64,000 bases of DNA from Jacaranda mimosifolia. Lineage: Eukaryota > Streptophyta > Magnoliopsida > Lamiales > Bignoniaceae. The stretch is taken from the NCBI GenBank assembly GCA_018894105.1, contig CM032120.1, positions 27,240,710 through 27,304,709 on the forward strand. Reading direction: 5' to 3'. The notes beneath the pieces were generated by a model. It saw nothing but the letters and a program-made list of their open reading frames with translations. It did not search any database and was not told the DNA's origin. Below, in pieces: positions 35,796 to 48,300 of this stretch; position 1 is the first letter of the stretch; every line of letters starts with the position of its first letter. Position numbers and translations under genes: made by a program.

Positions 35796-36585
35796 TACAT
35801 ACAATGATATATGTAAGACCTATATTTAAGGTAAGATCATGATTAATTATCCCAGTTATCTAATTATACACATATATATATATATATGTAACAAATTTTG
35901 AGGGGATGGGAGTATTCCATTAAAGATTGCAGCTATATCTATTGTTGCAGCTTCAGGTTTGAACAATGTGATGAGTGAACTGGTTTATGAATGCTGATGA
36001 ATTTCAAGAAAGAAAAGAGGAAAAAGGTATTCAGTTCTCATTTTGGATTTTTCTATTGTTGTGATTTATTGTTATTATTTCTTTTTTCTTTTTTCTTTTT
36101 TGGTGGAATCTTGTTGTCTAGATTGCTGTGAAGTATTTGAAATGTATTATGATAGTTTGGTCCAAAGGGACAGTAGGAGTGAGTGAGAGAGATTGTATAG
36201 GAGGAGCTAGGTAGCCAGATTGGTTTGTGTTAGTACTTATTACAGTCAGTCAACTTTTTTATATTTTTTTTCTTACCAACAAAGTGAAAATTGTTAAGTA
36301 GATTAATGATTTGCTCATAAAGTGTGTTTTTATAGCATTAAGTGCTGTCTTTGTGTGGACATGTGTGTCCTGGAAAGTCTGGTTCTTTTTTTCTTGGATC
36401 TCTCATTGCTATATATGTGGGGAAATAAAAGAAAAGGAAAGAAGAAGAATTATACATAATTATATATCTTATGTAGCAATTGTATCTCATCTATTTTAAA
36501 ATGTATTACGATCTTGCACGCTCACTTTCACGAGTGAGCAGAGGGTTAAGGCCGCAATTGGTTTGGAAGACAAGCGGAAATTGAA

Positions 36586-36800
36586 GCTTTTAGTAGGGTG
36601 TAATATCATTTTTGACTTATTAGATACTATAGTTGCTACTCTAAAATTAACATTGAAAGTAGAAATTTGATTTATTAGATACTACGATGGATTGGTTCAA
36701 AATTGAGATCGAAAGTAGAAACTAAAACGTTTTAGTAGGGTCTAAAATTTTGATTTATTAGATACAATGGTGGGTTGGTCTAAAATTAACAACGAGTTGT
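36586..36800. repeat. Degenerate tandem repeat, about three copies
   Basis: TTATTAGATAC(T/A)A recurs at about 36617, 36669 and 36751, and TTTTAGTAGGGT(G/C)TAA at about 36588 and 36730, with GAAAGTAGAAA between. Spacing is irregular (about 53 and 82 bp). Confidence 0.55.
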
Positions 36801-39800
36801 TATGAGCTCACACTATAAATGTAGTAAGAGGCGTATCAAATTTCAAGATTGAAGATGTATTTTTTTTAATTATTTATATAAATGCACGCTAGGAGTTCAT
36901 TAGAACTTGAATTCCTAACATTATACTTTATGTGTGAAACTTATGCTACTAAATCAAAGACCATTTTGCAGATTCATGAGTGTACATAAATTAAAGAATT
37001 TCACTCCAATATCATAATCAAATCTATTTTTCAATCTTCTTAATCTGAAAAAATGATAACACCACCTTCAAGCCCTTTTCCAAACAAAAAAATTAACCTA
37101 ATCTTCATCCAATAGCATAAATCAAACGAAAAAAAAAGAGATTGTAGTGGATGGCATGTATATACTCTACTCCCTAACATAATCTTCTCTTAATCTCCAC
37201 GTACGGAATGCCACTAGCCACGATTAATAATATACATGTACCAAATGCGGTTCAATCATAAAACAAAATATATTATGATTAATCATATACAGTCAAACTT
37301 AATTTCAAGGATGCATTTTCATGTTGTTTTGGATTCTTTGTGGAATCCAATTTAGTAGTAAAATGAAAGAGTAAGACCCACCCACCCAACCGGGTCCCTT
37401 TTCTGTTCCATGTTTTTCATGTTATCTGGTAAAGCCAACCCTACTTCTCCTGGATATCTTCCTTCTTCTGGGAACCACTCAAATTTTAAATTTTGAACAT
37501 GATTTGTTGGACCACCTTACAAAACTTTTGGGTTCTTGACCACTTAAGAGTAGTGAAATAAAAGTCAGAGCTACCCTTATTTGTTATATAAGTTAGATAT
37601 AGTTTTGGGGGTTTTTTTTTCTTTCTTTTTTTTGTTTTTGGGATGATAAGTTAATCTTTTATTCCAATATATACATCTAATATTACTCTTATTCGTTAAA
37701 ATTTTGAAATTTATCAAATTAAATACTTGCCATTTGTCAGCACATCGAATTTAAGATTCATATTATATATGTAAATAAAATAATTAAAATATTATATATA
37801 TATATATGTATGCTGACAATTCAGTAAGGTGCAATGAAAAATTAAAATTAAAAACTAAATTGTCACTCTTAGTAGAGTTGGGATGGTATGGATGAGAAAA
37901 CATATTTATAGATTGTCCAGTTAAAAAGTTGACACGTGTTACTTCAAAGTCTTACCTATACCTCAATTTTTCATACCCTCAGAATGAACTTGGTACCAAA
38001 CAAAGAAAAATGGCTTTTACTTTCACTTTCACTTTCCTTTCCACTTTATGATCTTTTCCGGTGCACCCACTTTTTCCATTCGTATAGGAAACAACTTATA
38101 ATTAAGGGTGAATTAATTAAGAATGGGGATTAAAATATACAAGATTAATGACAAATAATTAAGTGACAATATAAAATTTCTTGTTATTGCTTATATATAT
38201 AGTGACATCATTGTTTGTTTTGTTATAACTATATTTTTTTAAAACAATAATTTTTATTTTGTTGTAGTATGATTTACTAGCGATAAAAGTACTAATTTTG
38301 AGTAGTCATCATTAATAATTAGTGACACATGCATAGTGATAATTTAATAAAAATAGAAATTATTACCATAATTTATGGCAAAATTTTCATTGCCATCATG
38401 TTGCCATTATACATGCGTTACTAGTTATTAATATTGACAACTTAAAGCAGAAGTTTTGTCACTATTAAGCTAGCAAAAATCACTATTGTAGCAAAATAAA
38501 AAAAATTATGACCTAATATATGTAGTTGACGATCATTCCAAATTATCACTAACTTTTTTTTTGTATTGTTTTTTTTTTCTTTTCTAATGGGTCGAAAAAA
38601 TTAAAAAAAAAAAAGACAAAGCATAGAAGATATATCTCAAGATTAATATTGCATTTGGTTTAATTAGACTATAATTAATGTGATGTAGGTGAATTAATTC
38701 AAATGGTCCTATTCTCCTTAATTAAAATGTATATATGTTTAATGTGGATATATAAAATCAATACTGCATTTGGTTCGCGGGATATATATATAGTTGAATT
38801 TGTTTTTCAATTGAGACAATCACGCGGACGCACACGAAGCACAAGCCTATGCACTTGGATTGCGCTATGACGGAAAAAAAGAAAAGAAAAGAAAGAAAGA
38901 AAGAAATAATTGTAAATTATACCTATGCCTAAATCAATAATACCTTATTTAAAATAAAAAAAAATTGCTCGTACATTATCTTAATTAAAAAAATCAATTT
39001 GGGTTATTCAATTAAAAAATATTATAACAAATTTAATTTTAAAGAAGGAATATTTCATATATAATTCAGAATTTATATGAATTGAATAGTGTGATGCACC
39101 TAATTCGTTAAAAAATTCTATATATAAACCGCGTCCGCCTTATCGTCAGCTTAAAAGCCATTAGAAGCGGAGAGTGCCCTCAATCAATAGAAGATTAATC
39201 ACATAGCTATCACATCATTATTGCAAAACTTGAAATAATTTCTCCAATCTTCTTTATTGACACTTGACACACATTCATATCAAATACTAATTATTCATGA
39301 TTAAGCCTCACTTTGATTATGTGAAGAATAATTAAGTGGGCCATTTAGAGCCACATAAAAAATGTTAATTTATATCTTGGCTTCCAAAGTGGACATCAAT
39401 TCTTGTACATCTATAATGACATTTTGTTTGCACGTGATTTGGCATGATTTAGATTCTTTATTTTAATTTATGTTTCATCATCTATTCCACTGTATGGATA
39501 TATGATGCGTGTATTAAATATTTTTTTTTAAAAATAATTAATTAAGAATTAAATACACTTAATATATATATATATATACATCACATTAACATATGAGATA
39601 AAACACCAAATGAAATAAAGAAGCCAAGATGCATTTGGCATATATACCAATTAGAGATGATTCAACAGCAGCTAGCTAGTCTGGCAAGTGGATTCATATT
39701 GGGCAATCCTCCTTGTCTTCATTCACAACCATATCAAGTACAGCCTTGTGCCTACTAATAATTAAATTCTTATTTTGTTTTAGCATATGTTGGTGTACTT

Positions 39801-41960
39801 GAATTTGACACTATGATGCTTGCCAAATTTCATTTGATTTTGAAATAATTGATTCCAATTTTATATATTGCATTAGGCTAAAACCTATTTTTATAGTTTT
39901 CTCAAGGCAATACAAGCACATTTATAGGCTAAAATAGAGATTATTTTCAGGGTTTTATGAGTTGTGATTTTATCAGCCGACTACTAATGTAGCTTTGAAT
40001 ATGTAATTATTTTTATTTTTTAAAATTATGGATAAAATTAATTGTGCTACCACCATTATGGTGGAGAAATTTCGATTTAATTGGCACTTTAGTAAGATTG
40101 TAATGATGGGATCGACTGTTATACAATATAACTATAACTTAAGTTGAATATTTTTATAATGATTAAAAGTTTCTATAACTATATTTAAGAAATTGCTACA
40201 TTAATCACTATTTTCTTACCGTTTTCTATAACAAAAAAATACGTGTTGTATGCTGAACTCTAAGAGTTATCATCATTGCATTGAACAATGTAATAATTAT
40301 AAGTAATTGTAAATGTCAAATCATAATCATCGCATCAAATTAGGAAGAAGTAACAATAATAAGACATTTTTAAGTTTTTTTTTTTTTTTCTGTAGTCAAG
40401 TGATTAATTGACTTAATGACATTATTTGTGCAAAGTTCAAAATATAAATTTTTATTGTACATATGTGTATGTGTAAGTGTTTAAATAAAATATTATATAA
40501 AAAATTAAAAAACTGGAAACTATGTGGTGCAAGGACAAACATAGATTGTATCCAAAACAAACAAACGCTTGCTAAATTCGAGGTCAACTGTTTTTCGCAC
40601 TCTTTTATAGTACTAATTATAGTACCGTACTGATAAAATAAATGTGACAGAACTAAGTTTAGGCCATTATTTAAACTATATATTAGCTATAAATTAAAAC
40701 AATATGCATGGGAATGTCAAAACAATTTAATCCATAATTAATTCCACTAATCCGTGATTTTCGCACTAAAATGCTGCTGCAGTTTTGTGCTTTTAAGCAG
40801 TAAAGAAATAATTTAATTGATTAATTAATTAATTATTGTATGGAATTTTGACTTGGAAATTTGGACAAAAAGGGAAAGATCCTTGAAAATTGTGTGGGTC
40901 ACTGTTGTACCCTGTGCTCAATTTACGGTCCACAATACTCCACATCTCCTCCTTGGGTTGGCTGCCTCCACTTTCCTTAGTGCATATTTTTTCTATCCCA
41001 AGTTGTCCTTTTGAAAAGAGAGAAATTTAAAAATTGAAAGAAAATATGTCCTCAGCAAAAGTTCTCTTCCCACGCGCTTCACATGCACCCCAAGTGTAAA
41101 ATTTAATTATTCGAACGTATTTTTTGTTATATGAGATTCGAAAATTTTAACGTATGTAAAATTAGAAGTATGATTTATTATAATATTTTAAAATAATACT
41201 ACAAAAATTGTAAATTATTGTTAGTTTAACTAGTAATTTACAATCTCCTATGTCTAATTTTTTAAGAATAGTGATGGAAATAATTGCCAATATATCTAAA
41301 ATTATTTTATGAACTTTCATTTTTTTCGAAAAAGAAATATTGAATTGATGCATCTTGAAATAATTATTGTAAGATTTTTTCAAAAAATAGAAGTCATAAT
41401 AATTTAGCGCCAAAAACATCATTTGCATCAGTTCCCTCTTAATAGATCGATCAATTGGATGAGTTGCACTGCATGCATGAGGTTCAAAGTTCAAATTTAA
41501 ATGTTTAAACATGTGTATGCATGTGTGAATAAAAGAAGAAAAATTAGTTTTCTCTGTTTTTTTTTATCTTTTCTCTTTCTATAATCATTTAAAAGAAATC
41601 AAATGAGAATATGACTGACTATTTGTCATAGTTGACAATGAACTTTAGAATCTATTTCATTCCCAATTGTTTGCCTCTTTGATAGTCACTGTTGAATATT
41701 GATGGATCGCATATTTTAGATCTCATGGGCATAGTGGAGAAGAGTGGTGCCCCAAAACATTTCTTGAATCCACTTTGACAAAGAAAGAGTTAAGGAATTG
41801 GTGATTTCGCAGGGTTTGATGTTTCTTTCTGCTGAGAAATTTGACTCCATAAAAGGGATAATCGATTCTTACCGTTATCATGATTGAGGTCTAGGAAATT
41901 TTAGACAACCTTTTTCAAGATTGTCAACCTCTAGTGGGCTATGGAGGGAAGAAAATTGCA

Positions 41961-42089
41961 AATAGTGTAAATCACGCCGCATCAACATATCGTACATTTT
42001 GTTCCATAATAACGGTGAGAAAATAACAAGTAATACAAATCACATCACATCAGCATACTATGGATTCGGTCATCCATAGTGACGGTGAG
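41961..42089. repeat. Diverged ~65-bp direct duplication
   Basis: Two copies (about 41961-42019 and 42028-42089) share ACAAATCAC-CATCA-CATA...TCCATA-T-ACGGTGAG. It sits downstream of the EI24 3' end. Confidence 0.55.
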
Positions 42090-42274
42090 GGGAGGAGGGT
42101 TTATAGTACAAATTTACAGATCAATGGAAGAAGAGAAGTCAAGAGAAACAATTATATACATTTCAAAAAGAATGTGCTTCTCTCATCAAAACTTTGCTGG
42201 ATTTAATGTCATAAATAGTTATGTACACAATAATAAAAACAAAAGAAGAAGACCGTTTCTTATTTCTGTATACA

Positions 42275-42398
42275 GATGGCACAGAATTTGAGTGTCCCAC
42301 GATGATCAGAGTGCTTTCTGGGATCGAGGTTCAATGGATGGCACAGAATATGAGTGTCCCATGATGATCAGAGTGCTTTCTGGGATCGAGGTTCAATG
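42275..42398. repeat. 62-bp tandem duplication covering the EI24 stop codon
   Basis: Units 42275-42336 and 42337-42398 differ at only two positions (TTTG/TATG and CCAC/CCAT). The right unit holds the last codons and stop of EI24 (exon 11); the left unit lies in the presumed 3' UTR and repeats that coding end with its own TGA. Confidence 0.93.
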
Positions 42399-45300
42399 GG
42401 GAAGAGAGACAATGCTTTCATCCTAGGAAGTAGGACAAATGTAAACATAGAAATCAATTGTCCGAAAGTCGAACTCGTTAGCAAGTGGAAAAGCAAATTC
42501 CAGATGCAGTGGAGAGAGAGAGAGGGGGGTGGATGGCTTACGATAAATAATCAGCAGAAATAAATATCGGAATCCTTCTGAATCCAGCACCTTTCCATTT
42601 CTTTCTATGAGAAGCGATCACTTTGTCTTCTGCAGAGCCTGTAGCAGTCAGGACAAACTAGAACAACAAACTATTATTACCACAACTGCATATGGATAAA
42701 AAGCCTATGTCTTAATGTACATCCACATTCAAAGATAGACCACACACACAAGCAAGAATATGACAAGAGCTAGCAAAAGGCAGCAACGTGTTAACTAAAC
42801 CAAGAGAAGTTGTTTATGGCCCTTCTTCTACAGAAGATTATCATAATGATCAATTAAACCAAAGAAAATGTCAGTTTTCAAAGTTGCAAGTTCTATAGCT
42901 AATTTAACAGTATAATAAAAAAAAAAAATTATCTATTGAACACAATTTATGAGCATTTGCATGGTGAACTCTGATTTTCTGTCTAAACCGAACTTAAAGT
43001 CTATAGCCAGTGCAGCTGAGGTTCTCTATCAAATACTTCACATGGTACTCCCCAAAAGTATCAGGTGACGTAAAAATGTCCATAAAAAATATATTCCAGA
43101 GGTTAGCTGCCATTTTCTCCAATAAGGTTCAACCAGCTATAAAAGTGTCAGGAAGTATATCACCAGCTGCATGCACAAAGAGCTAGGAGGAAGCCCTTAC
43201 TGTTTTGGAATCTTTAGTGTTAAGTGGAACTTATATTCATATCCAAAGATTTATTCCCTTTATAAGGTAAAATTTTCTAAATCAGATTTGTTTGTCCTAG
43301 TCCGTCGGCCGGTCATCCTCAGTATGCAACTCACAAACACATGTTTATTCTTTTCTATAGATCAAAGTCATACAGTAACCAAGATAACCTCAGTTGTCAA
43401 GCAACAGATCTATCCACAACTTTAGAATAAATTCTTACTTCCGGTCCTATACAAAATAGCTTAACAAAATAAACAGTGTAGAAAATTTCAGTAGAAACAG
43501 AAGCAGCTACATGAAGCACCTAACAGGCAGCATCAAAAAACTCGAAATGAAGATATATAAATGACACACACATAGAAAGAAGGGTAAGAGGCACACACAT
43601 AATATTGCATGCAGGTTGGGGGGAAGGGTTCTGGCACTTACTAATGGATACAATATAGCCATAACCCCATAGCTAACAAGGGGAGAGCAAAAGAATACTG
43701 CCAGAACACATGGACTTCCTGAAAAGATACAGTTGCAGCATCCTATCAATAGAATATCAAATGTATCTGAACAAATGAATAAAGAAAAAGAAAATTCTTG
43801 ATAACAGATTTGACATAAAATATTGTAACATCAATTCCTTGCTATGGAGAGTCGGTGTCACATATGGACTTAAACTTCAGCAGCCCCATCATGAAAGACA
43901 ATTCAGCACTTGAGACATTTGACTGATTATTTGCTGAGTTAAAAAAATTAAAATAGATCATTGCCATTGTTGACATTTTCACAGAAGAAAATCATGTCAG
44001 AAAAACCTGATTTCCGTCCTCAGAAGATTAGTCATTATCCTGTAACAGGCTATTATTTGGAGCATGTGGGATAAACATTTGAAAACCCAGGGCATCCAGC
44101 ACAATGGGGGTAACATAAATTTAAACCACTTGTTCTCTTCAAATTCTATAAATGCCACGTCAATCACTAAGCAATCTACTCCACCAGACATAGAGCTCAG
44201 AATAGTCAGTACCCTTGCAATAAACAATTATCTGATCTAAATTCTATATAACAAAGATCATTAGTTATCCTCTTTATCTGTAGATTAAGTTATAATAGCT
44301 TTTTAAGCTCTAAGGAGCTACAAGCTACAAGAAAGATAGTTCATCAGTTATATTGGTGGCATACCTATTTCATACAGCATCCAATGGAATGAGCTGCTGG
44401 TGAAAAATTATGGCTTCAGAAGCTGGTATCTCTTCTCTAGTTGCTTAAGTTGTCTTTAAAGCATCAAATAAATTTCCCCAATAATGTATAATAAAAATTT
44501 TCAAAAGCTTTCCTAGGCCTAGGGTTTTGGACAGAAATTAACAATGTCAATAAAAAATATAGGGAACTTCTTGTTTTACCTGAACTCAACTGTCCTTATA
44601 TCTTGCTAACCAAAATACTCTTAGTAAGATTTGAAACTCAAGTGGATATAAATGAAATAATTGGCTGCACAAAAAGGAAAAAAATGATGAAACACTATTC
44701 CAAAAATATAATGGCTGGATAGAGTAATTAGTTTAAGCCAAAAAATTAGCTAATGACTGTCGTTTCTTGGCTTTCCAAATATAGGGTAGACTAAAAATCA
44801 CTATTGCATTTGTCAAAGAAAAGTCACTTGTTCAAATACTTCTTATTGTGTAAAGTTTTAAATATACAAAAGAGATGTACATTAGGAAAATAATTAAACA
44901 TGGTTTTAAAAAGAAAAACAATTAAGAGAATAACCTTAATTCCTTTTCTTTTCCTCTCATTTTTCTGTTCTTTTTTATTTTCTCTCTCAATTCTTCGCTT
45001 TTTTGTCAATGGGAAGAGTTGAGAGTTATGGCAATAAGCACAAAGAAAGAGAGGATGGGGTGTGTCATCCAAAGGTGAAACAGAGGTATGGAGAAAGGCA
45101 AACAAAGGTGTCAGAAAGGATGTGGACAGCAAAGGTTGGACAGCCGAAGTGAAGAGAGGATAGAAGCAGTAGAGGGTAGCGAGAGAGAAAAGATGGTGCT
45201 CAAGGATGGAAGAAGGATGTGATGGAAAAAAGAGGAAGGAAGACAAGAATAGAAAGAGAGGAGAGACAGGAGACATTCAAGGTGGTTGGGAGGAGCAAAG

Positions 45301-48300
45301 GAGATAGTGACCATGGCAAGGGGGAGGTGGGGGTGGGAAGAGAGGAAGGGACGGCTGGTAGTGGTGAAACTGAGACAGTCACTGATATAGTTTCATAGAA
45401 TTTGGCCTCTTTAAATTGAGTAAAAACAGCAAAAAAGTTGGATAAAGTCTATCCCGAAAGCTGTATTTCAAAATCCAAACAATGTTTATATAATTGGGAA
45501 GCAAGTTTAAGATATTTCGAAATTTTTAGCACAATACAATTTAATTATTTATTATTAAAAAAGCACCACCTCAACTACCAAAATACTACAAATATATACC
45601 TTCCTAAATATATAAACCTTACTAAGATGCCCGGGGGCAGATTATCATTTAATGAACTAATAAGTTGATATTTTGTAATTTAAATAGAGGGAAAATTGGT
45701 CAACTCACGACGTCTGTTTGGGTTTCTCAATGGAGCAAACTTAAAGAAGGGGTTTTTGAAATTATAAACATGAAGGGGTGGAATTGGAATTTAACTATTT
45801 CAAAAGGAGATGAGCGCAACTATCCCTAACTATATGTTCATTAGGGGGAACAAATACATTCCATTCACAATGACTCATCCTCACATAAGGTCAGCGTAGT
45901 TACAAATGATCATTGGTGACGAAATAGTCCATCCAAAGAGCAAACTGAAATCCAGTTTAAATTGTAAAAATCAAGGCATTTAATGTCGCAAGATTCTTAC
46001 CAAAACCAGCAAAAAATGGCCAGTTGGATTCAAAGAAGTCCAGCCTTTTGTCCAAACTCAAACCAGAATAATTCCATTTGTACCTTTAAAATACAAGGAA
46101 AGTAGGTGAACATATTTCTAGTTCACTGAGCATCCAAAACGTTAAGAAAATACAGCATGGATGTTATCACTCACTCAAAACAATAATAAGCATACATCCA
46201 TGCAAGGAGCAAAAAGTTTAGCACCTTCCCTATGTAAGGGATGAATCCAGTAACATATACCTGCAAACATCAAACTAATTATTATCTCATCCATATAAAG
46301 GTTGAATCAGTAGTTGATGATAAGAACTGGTAAGCCAATTATGGTATTTCACCTCCAGGAAGAAGAAACTTAACAGGAGAACTGAATAGACCTGTTCAGC
46401 TATCCCAATCATTACACTGCAGATAAAAGAATGCAGGCGTTGAATTTTGTATACATTATTTAAAATATTTTGGGGTAGCACATTACTCAGAAAAACAATA
46501 TTTTCTTTTCTTCATTTTTTTTTTTTTTTATTTTTTGATTTTGAAAAGGACCACAGATAGTTCCCCAACTACCCCCTACGGGACTCGGAGCAATGACCGA
46601 TCCATTCACAGGAATGGGAGCTTACACACCAGGCTATCCATTATTCAGAAAAAGTTAGTGAACATGGGATGCCTGCGACATACCCCTCAAGGTCAGTAGC
46701 CTTATCACTGGTAATTGTATTCTGCGTGACAGGTGAGTCCTTTTGGCCAGATGATTCTGAACCGGAAGGCACAGACTTCTCAATTGCCAAAAACCCGTAT
46801 TTTGCAATGTCATTATACCTGGATTGAAATATAAAGGATGAACTGATGAATAAAGCACCGTACATTGCACAGAAATACATTCTAAGGAGCGTTTTATCAG
46901 AACAAGTAGTAGCCATTTAATAGCAGCAATTCCTTGAGCATCTCAAATTTCTAATTCAACTGGGTGAGTACGCAAGCCATGACGCCTCTTTATAACAAGG
47001 AAAAGAAAAAAAACCTAATAATTATTTCAAAAGATCTATTTCTGTCTACATATTTAAATCCAAAAAAAAAGAAGGATATAATAAAGTCGTGAAGATAACT
47101 TTCCCTATTTTCATCCGCAACCATAACAAGATGTTCATAGTGCATGAGTAATAAAACATTGGATAGATATAGTCCCCGGATTGATGGTTCATTGTAGAGA
47201 TGGTTCTCAAAAAAATGCACATCTTGCGAATGGTGATAGGATGCTAGCGATTTATTATACATCACAATATCACAGCCTCTGTAAAAGAAGTAAAAAGTTG
47301 TGGTTGTGACATTCCAATTTCAAGTGCAGCCAACAGCACAATAACACCGTTCATTAGACAGTTATGATCACCAAGATTTTGTGATAGAGCAGAACTTATT
47401 TCAAGTCCAAAAGCACGGATTGAATTGGTATACCAATTCTGATTGAAAGCCCTGAAAAACCTTTGTGGCATGTAACATACAGGAATTGAAGTGATTTTGA
47501 CGTTGAGGGGGGACCATTATATTGTTTATAGATGTTACACTTTTGTTAGATACCGATCAAAGATATTAGCAGGAAAACAGGAAGAAAATGTCTATTTGTG
47601 ACTCTTTCTCCTGACATCCCAACATGGAAAGTATCACCAAAAGAATGGGACAGTAAAAGTATAAATATATCTACAAACCGCGTTGGCAAGAGGTCAGGAA
47701 TAATAATTATCAAGTGCTATTAAATATTCAAGTGGAATAGTATCAGCTTTGGGATCATAAAACATGTAAGAAAGAAGACCTATGCACTGAAAAATAATCA
47801 AAGACTAAATGATTTCAGTGAGTCAAATTTAGAAAGAAATCTTATTATTCTGAATAGAAAGAACGTATGTCAAACATACTCAACCCATCTTTCTGAACCC
47901 ATTTGGTGAACAAAAACCCCTCACAGTTTCCCCAGCCCTGCAGGAAGTGGCCCTTACCAATACCCATCATGTATCCATAGATTTTTACATAAACATGTAG
48001 TAATGACTGATGGAAAACCGGTAAGGGCATTCCAATCAAGTCGAAAGCTCAGGTAGAGATCATAGGACCAAAATGGTAAGCAGGCTGTTCTATGGTCAGA
48101 CTTAACATGCTTCCCTGTCTCCTTCTGTACTAAGGGATTTTAAGATTATTTTATCTCCCCTAATTCCCTTTCCATCCACATTTGATTAGAGTGATTTCAA
48201 ATTCCACGGAGTTCCATGTAAGATTTAAAAACTATTGACTAAAAATCACCATTACCATGTCATGTAAAGAATGGAGCTTGAGGCAAGTAAATAACTACTC

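Larger units (their letters stand above)
35796..42274. other. Large intergenic region, TCP to EI24
   Basis: 6.5 kb without a credible gene. The first few hundred bases are the TCP 3' UTR. AT-rich runs, (TA)n near 35870-35890 and 37795-37810, and (GAAA)n near 38877-38910 occur. The 116-aa minus-strand ORF at 41162-41512 is AT-driven and matches no family I know. Two small tandem duplications are listed separately. Confidence 0.5.

Noticed and set aside
41162..41512. 116-aa minus-strand ORF
   Set aside because: Length is due to AT-rich codons; Lys/Ile/Tyr/Asn-rich, no motif, no neighbouring exon.
44824..45382. 150-aa minus-strand ORF and overlapping frames
   Set aside because: They read the pyrimidine-rich strand of an EI24 intron; Ser/Leu/Phe/Pro bias only.
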